Shown piece after piece: positions 62,923 to 64,000 of a DNA stretch of 64,000 bases. The DNA comes from Enterobacteriaceae bacterium. GTDB taxonomy: Bacteria > Pseudomonadota > Gammaproteobacteria > Enterobacterales > Enterobacteriaceae. Within the stretch, counting starts at the first letter, position 1, and the number at the start of each line of letters is the position of its first letter. The DNA lies in assembly GCA_902363335.1 (NCBI GenBank), contig CABIZV010000002.1, positions 496,001-560,000 on the forward strand, written 5' to 3'. The translations under genes and the position numbers were made by a program. The notes under the pieces are model-generated. The model was not told the origin of the DNA. It did not search any database and worked only from the letters and a program-made list of their open reading frames with translations.

Positions 62923-64000
62923 CTATTCCATCCCCAACGCACGCCTGCCGTGAACATTCAGGTCTTCCAGCGTAAACCGTCCCTGCCAATCGGCCTCATA
63001 ATCCTCACGCGGGAAATCACCCGGCGACGCTCCACGCTCAAGCGCGGCTTTTACCTTATGCGCATAGGCGAGGTTTTTGGCGCACATCGGTGCGGCGGGA
63101 ATATACATCACGTTCCCCCAACCCTGCTGGTTTTCCACCGGCGCGACGGAGTGGATGACATCGCAATGCCACCACACGGAATCACCGGCCTCCAGAGCGG
63201 GAATAGAGGTGAGGGCGCTCATCAGCAGCGGATGCCACTTCTCAGAAATTGGCAGCACTTTACCCGGTGCAACTCCACACAATTCATCCTCAGGCACATC
63301 GTCCAGCAGCGGTCGCAGCAGCACATAAGCCATTGCTTCAGGAATCGGCACTACATGCAGTAACCCTTGAGCGGGGATCATATCCGACAGCGCCGTCCAG
63401 CCCTGGAAGGTACGGAACACGGAGCATTTGGTGGTGTTATCGACGGTGTATTCTTCGACATCGGTGCGATATGCCGCATCCCACGGATCGTATTGCTCTA
63501 CATTGCCGTTAAAAACGTTGGCGAATACCTGCTGATAAGCCGGAAGCAGCCAGCGCTCCAGCGCCCCGGAGTCGGTATGTGCGCCAAGCCCTTTTGAGGT
63601 AGTGCCCGGTGGACGGCGACGAATACGGTCGGGATAAATCACGCTGATATCCGGGTTAAACCACTGCTTACCGTCGTGCTCAACCTGCCACAAACGGTTC
63701 AGGAATGATTGTGCCTGTGCCATTTCCGGGCTCTGGCGAGCCTGCATCTGGGCCTGCGACCAGTAGATCGGATAGATCTCCGGGCGTGAAGCCTCCAGGG
63801 AACCGAAGAAGCTGTCGCCCGGCCCTTTATAGACGTCATCGAAATGGTTGAGATCAAGGTAGTCGAGCATTGAACGATCCCACGCTAGCGCCTGCTCGCG
63901 TGGGAAGTGACCTTTAATGACCGCGCAGCCACGTCGTTTCACCTCGGCGCGAGTCGCGTCACTGATATTGCCAGAAGCGATATCCGCGAAAGGGATCACC
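62923..64000 (-). CDS. ybiU: YbiU, DUF1479 dioxygenase-like protein (5' end cut by window)
   Basis: The frame is open from the stop at 62923 to the window edge, about 359 of the roughly 420 residues of E. coli YbiU. Conserved segments include KRRGCAVIKGHFPREQALAW, KGPGDSFFG, KGLGAHTDSGALERWLLPA and VWWHCDVIHSVAPVENQQG. The His/Asp in AHTDSG and His in CDVIHSV fit an iron dioxygenase-type triad. Function unknown. Confidence 0.93.
   Translation of the reverse strand, partial: VIPFADIASGNISDATRAEVKRRGCAVIKGHFPREQALAWDRSMLDYLDLNHFDDVYKGPGDSFFGSLEASRPEIYPIYWSQAQMQARQSPEMAQAQSFLNRLWQVEHDGKQWFNPDISVIYPDRIRRRPPGTTSKGLGAHTDSGALERWLLPAYQQVFANVFNGNVEQYDPWDAAYRTDVEEYTVDNTTKCSVFRTFQGWTALSDMIPAQGLLHVVPIPEAMAYVLLRPLLDDVPEDELCGVAPGKVLPISEKWHPLLMSALTSIPALEAGDSVWWHCDVIHSVAPVENQQGWGNVMYIPAAPMCAKNLAYAHKVKAALERGASPGDFPREDYEADWQGRFTLEDLNVHGRRALGME

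Overview
The window is chromosomal DNA from a member of the Enterobacteriaceae. Gene content and order follow the E. coli K-12 17-18 min region (modFE-acrZ-modABC ... bio-uvrB ... moa ... ybhGFSR-cecR-rhlE-dinG ... glnHPQ-dps-rhtA-ompX ... ybiT-ybiU). Many proteins look E. coli-like over their full length, but several insertions and losses relative to my memory of K-12 show that it is neither E. coli nor Salmonella. A relative in the Citrobacter/Enterobacter/Kosakonia range is plausible; the genus cannot be fixed from sequence alone.

Layout. 1-5130: molybdate regulation and uptake (modF partial, modE, acrZ, modABC with a ModE box). 5131-8508: ybhA, pgl, ybhC. 8724-12627: a mannitol PTS operon mtlA-mtlD-mtlR with four upstream CRP-type sites, at a place where K-12 has none. 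13083-18607: ybhB and the divergent biotin operon bioA | bioBFCD with its BirA operator. 19245-21269: uvrB with a LexA box. 21283-21850: seven-unit REP/BIME array of 83-bp period. 21904-25523: a lipid A modification locus (pmrR-like small gene, pmrB, pmrA, eptA) with PmrA boxes, again displaced relative to K-12. 25537-29502: ybhK and the moaABCDE operon with a Moco riboswitch and ModE-type box. 29544-36611: ybhL, ybhQ and the ybhGFSR ABC exporter with its regulator cecR. 36838-41529: rhlE, dinG, ybiB. 41754-45478: ybiJ, ybiX, fiu. 45710-46795: a REP-associated tyrosine transposase (RAYT) between REP sequences and a four-unit 90-bp BIME array. 46800-53624: flavin reductase, rlmF, glnHPQ, dps, rhtA, ompX. 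53888-57635: opgE, mntS, mntR, ybiR. 57890-59998: a GH1 phospho-beta-glucosidase and its GntR regulator, with paired palindromic operators. 60116-64000: ldtB, ybiT, ybiU (partial).

Working together. Molybdate import (modABC), cofactor synthesis (moa) and their shared ModE regulator form one circuit spread over the window. The pmr locus is a self-contained circuit: sensor, regulator, phosphoethanolamine transferase and a 30-residue membrane peptide, with PmrA boxes in front of both outputs. REP sequences with a GTAG head are found at least ten times, mostly between convergent genes or after operons; one group is identical in sequence to the flank of the RAYT gene, which makes the RAYT and its REPs the most unusual mobile system in the window.
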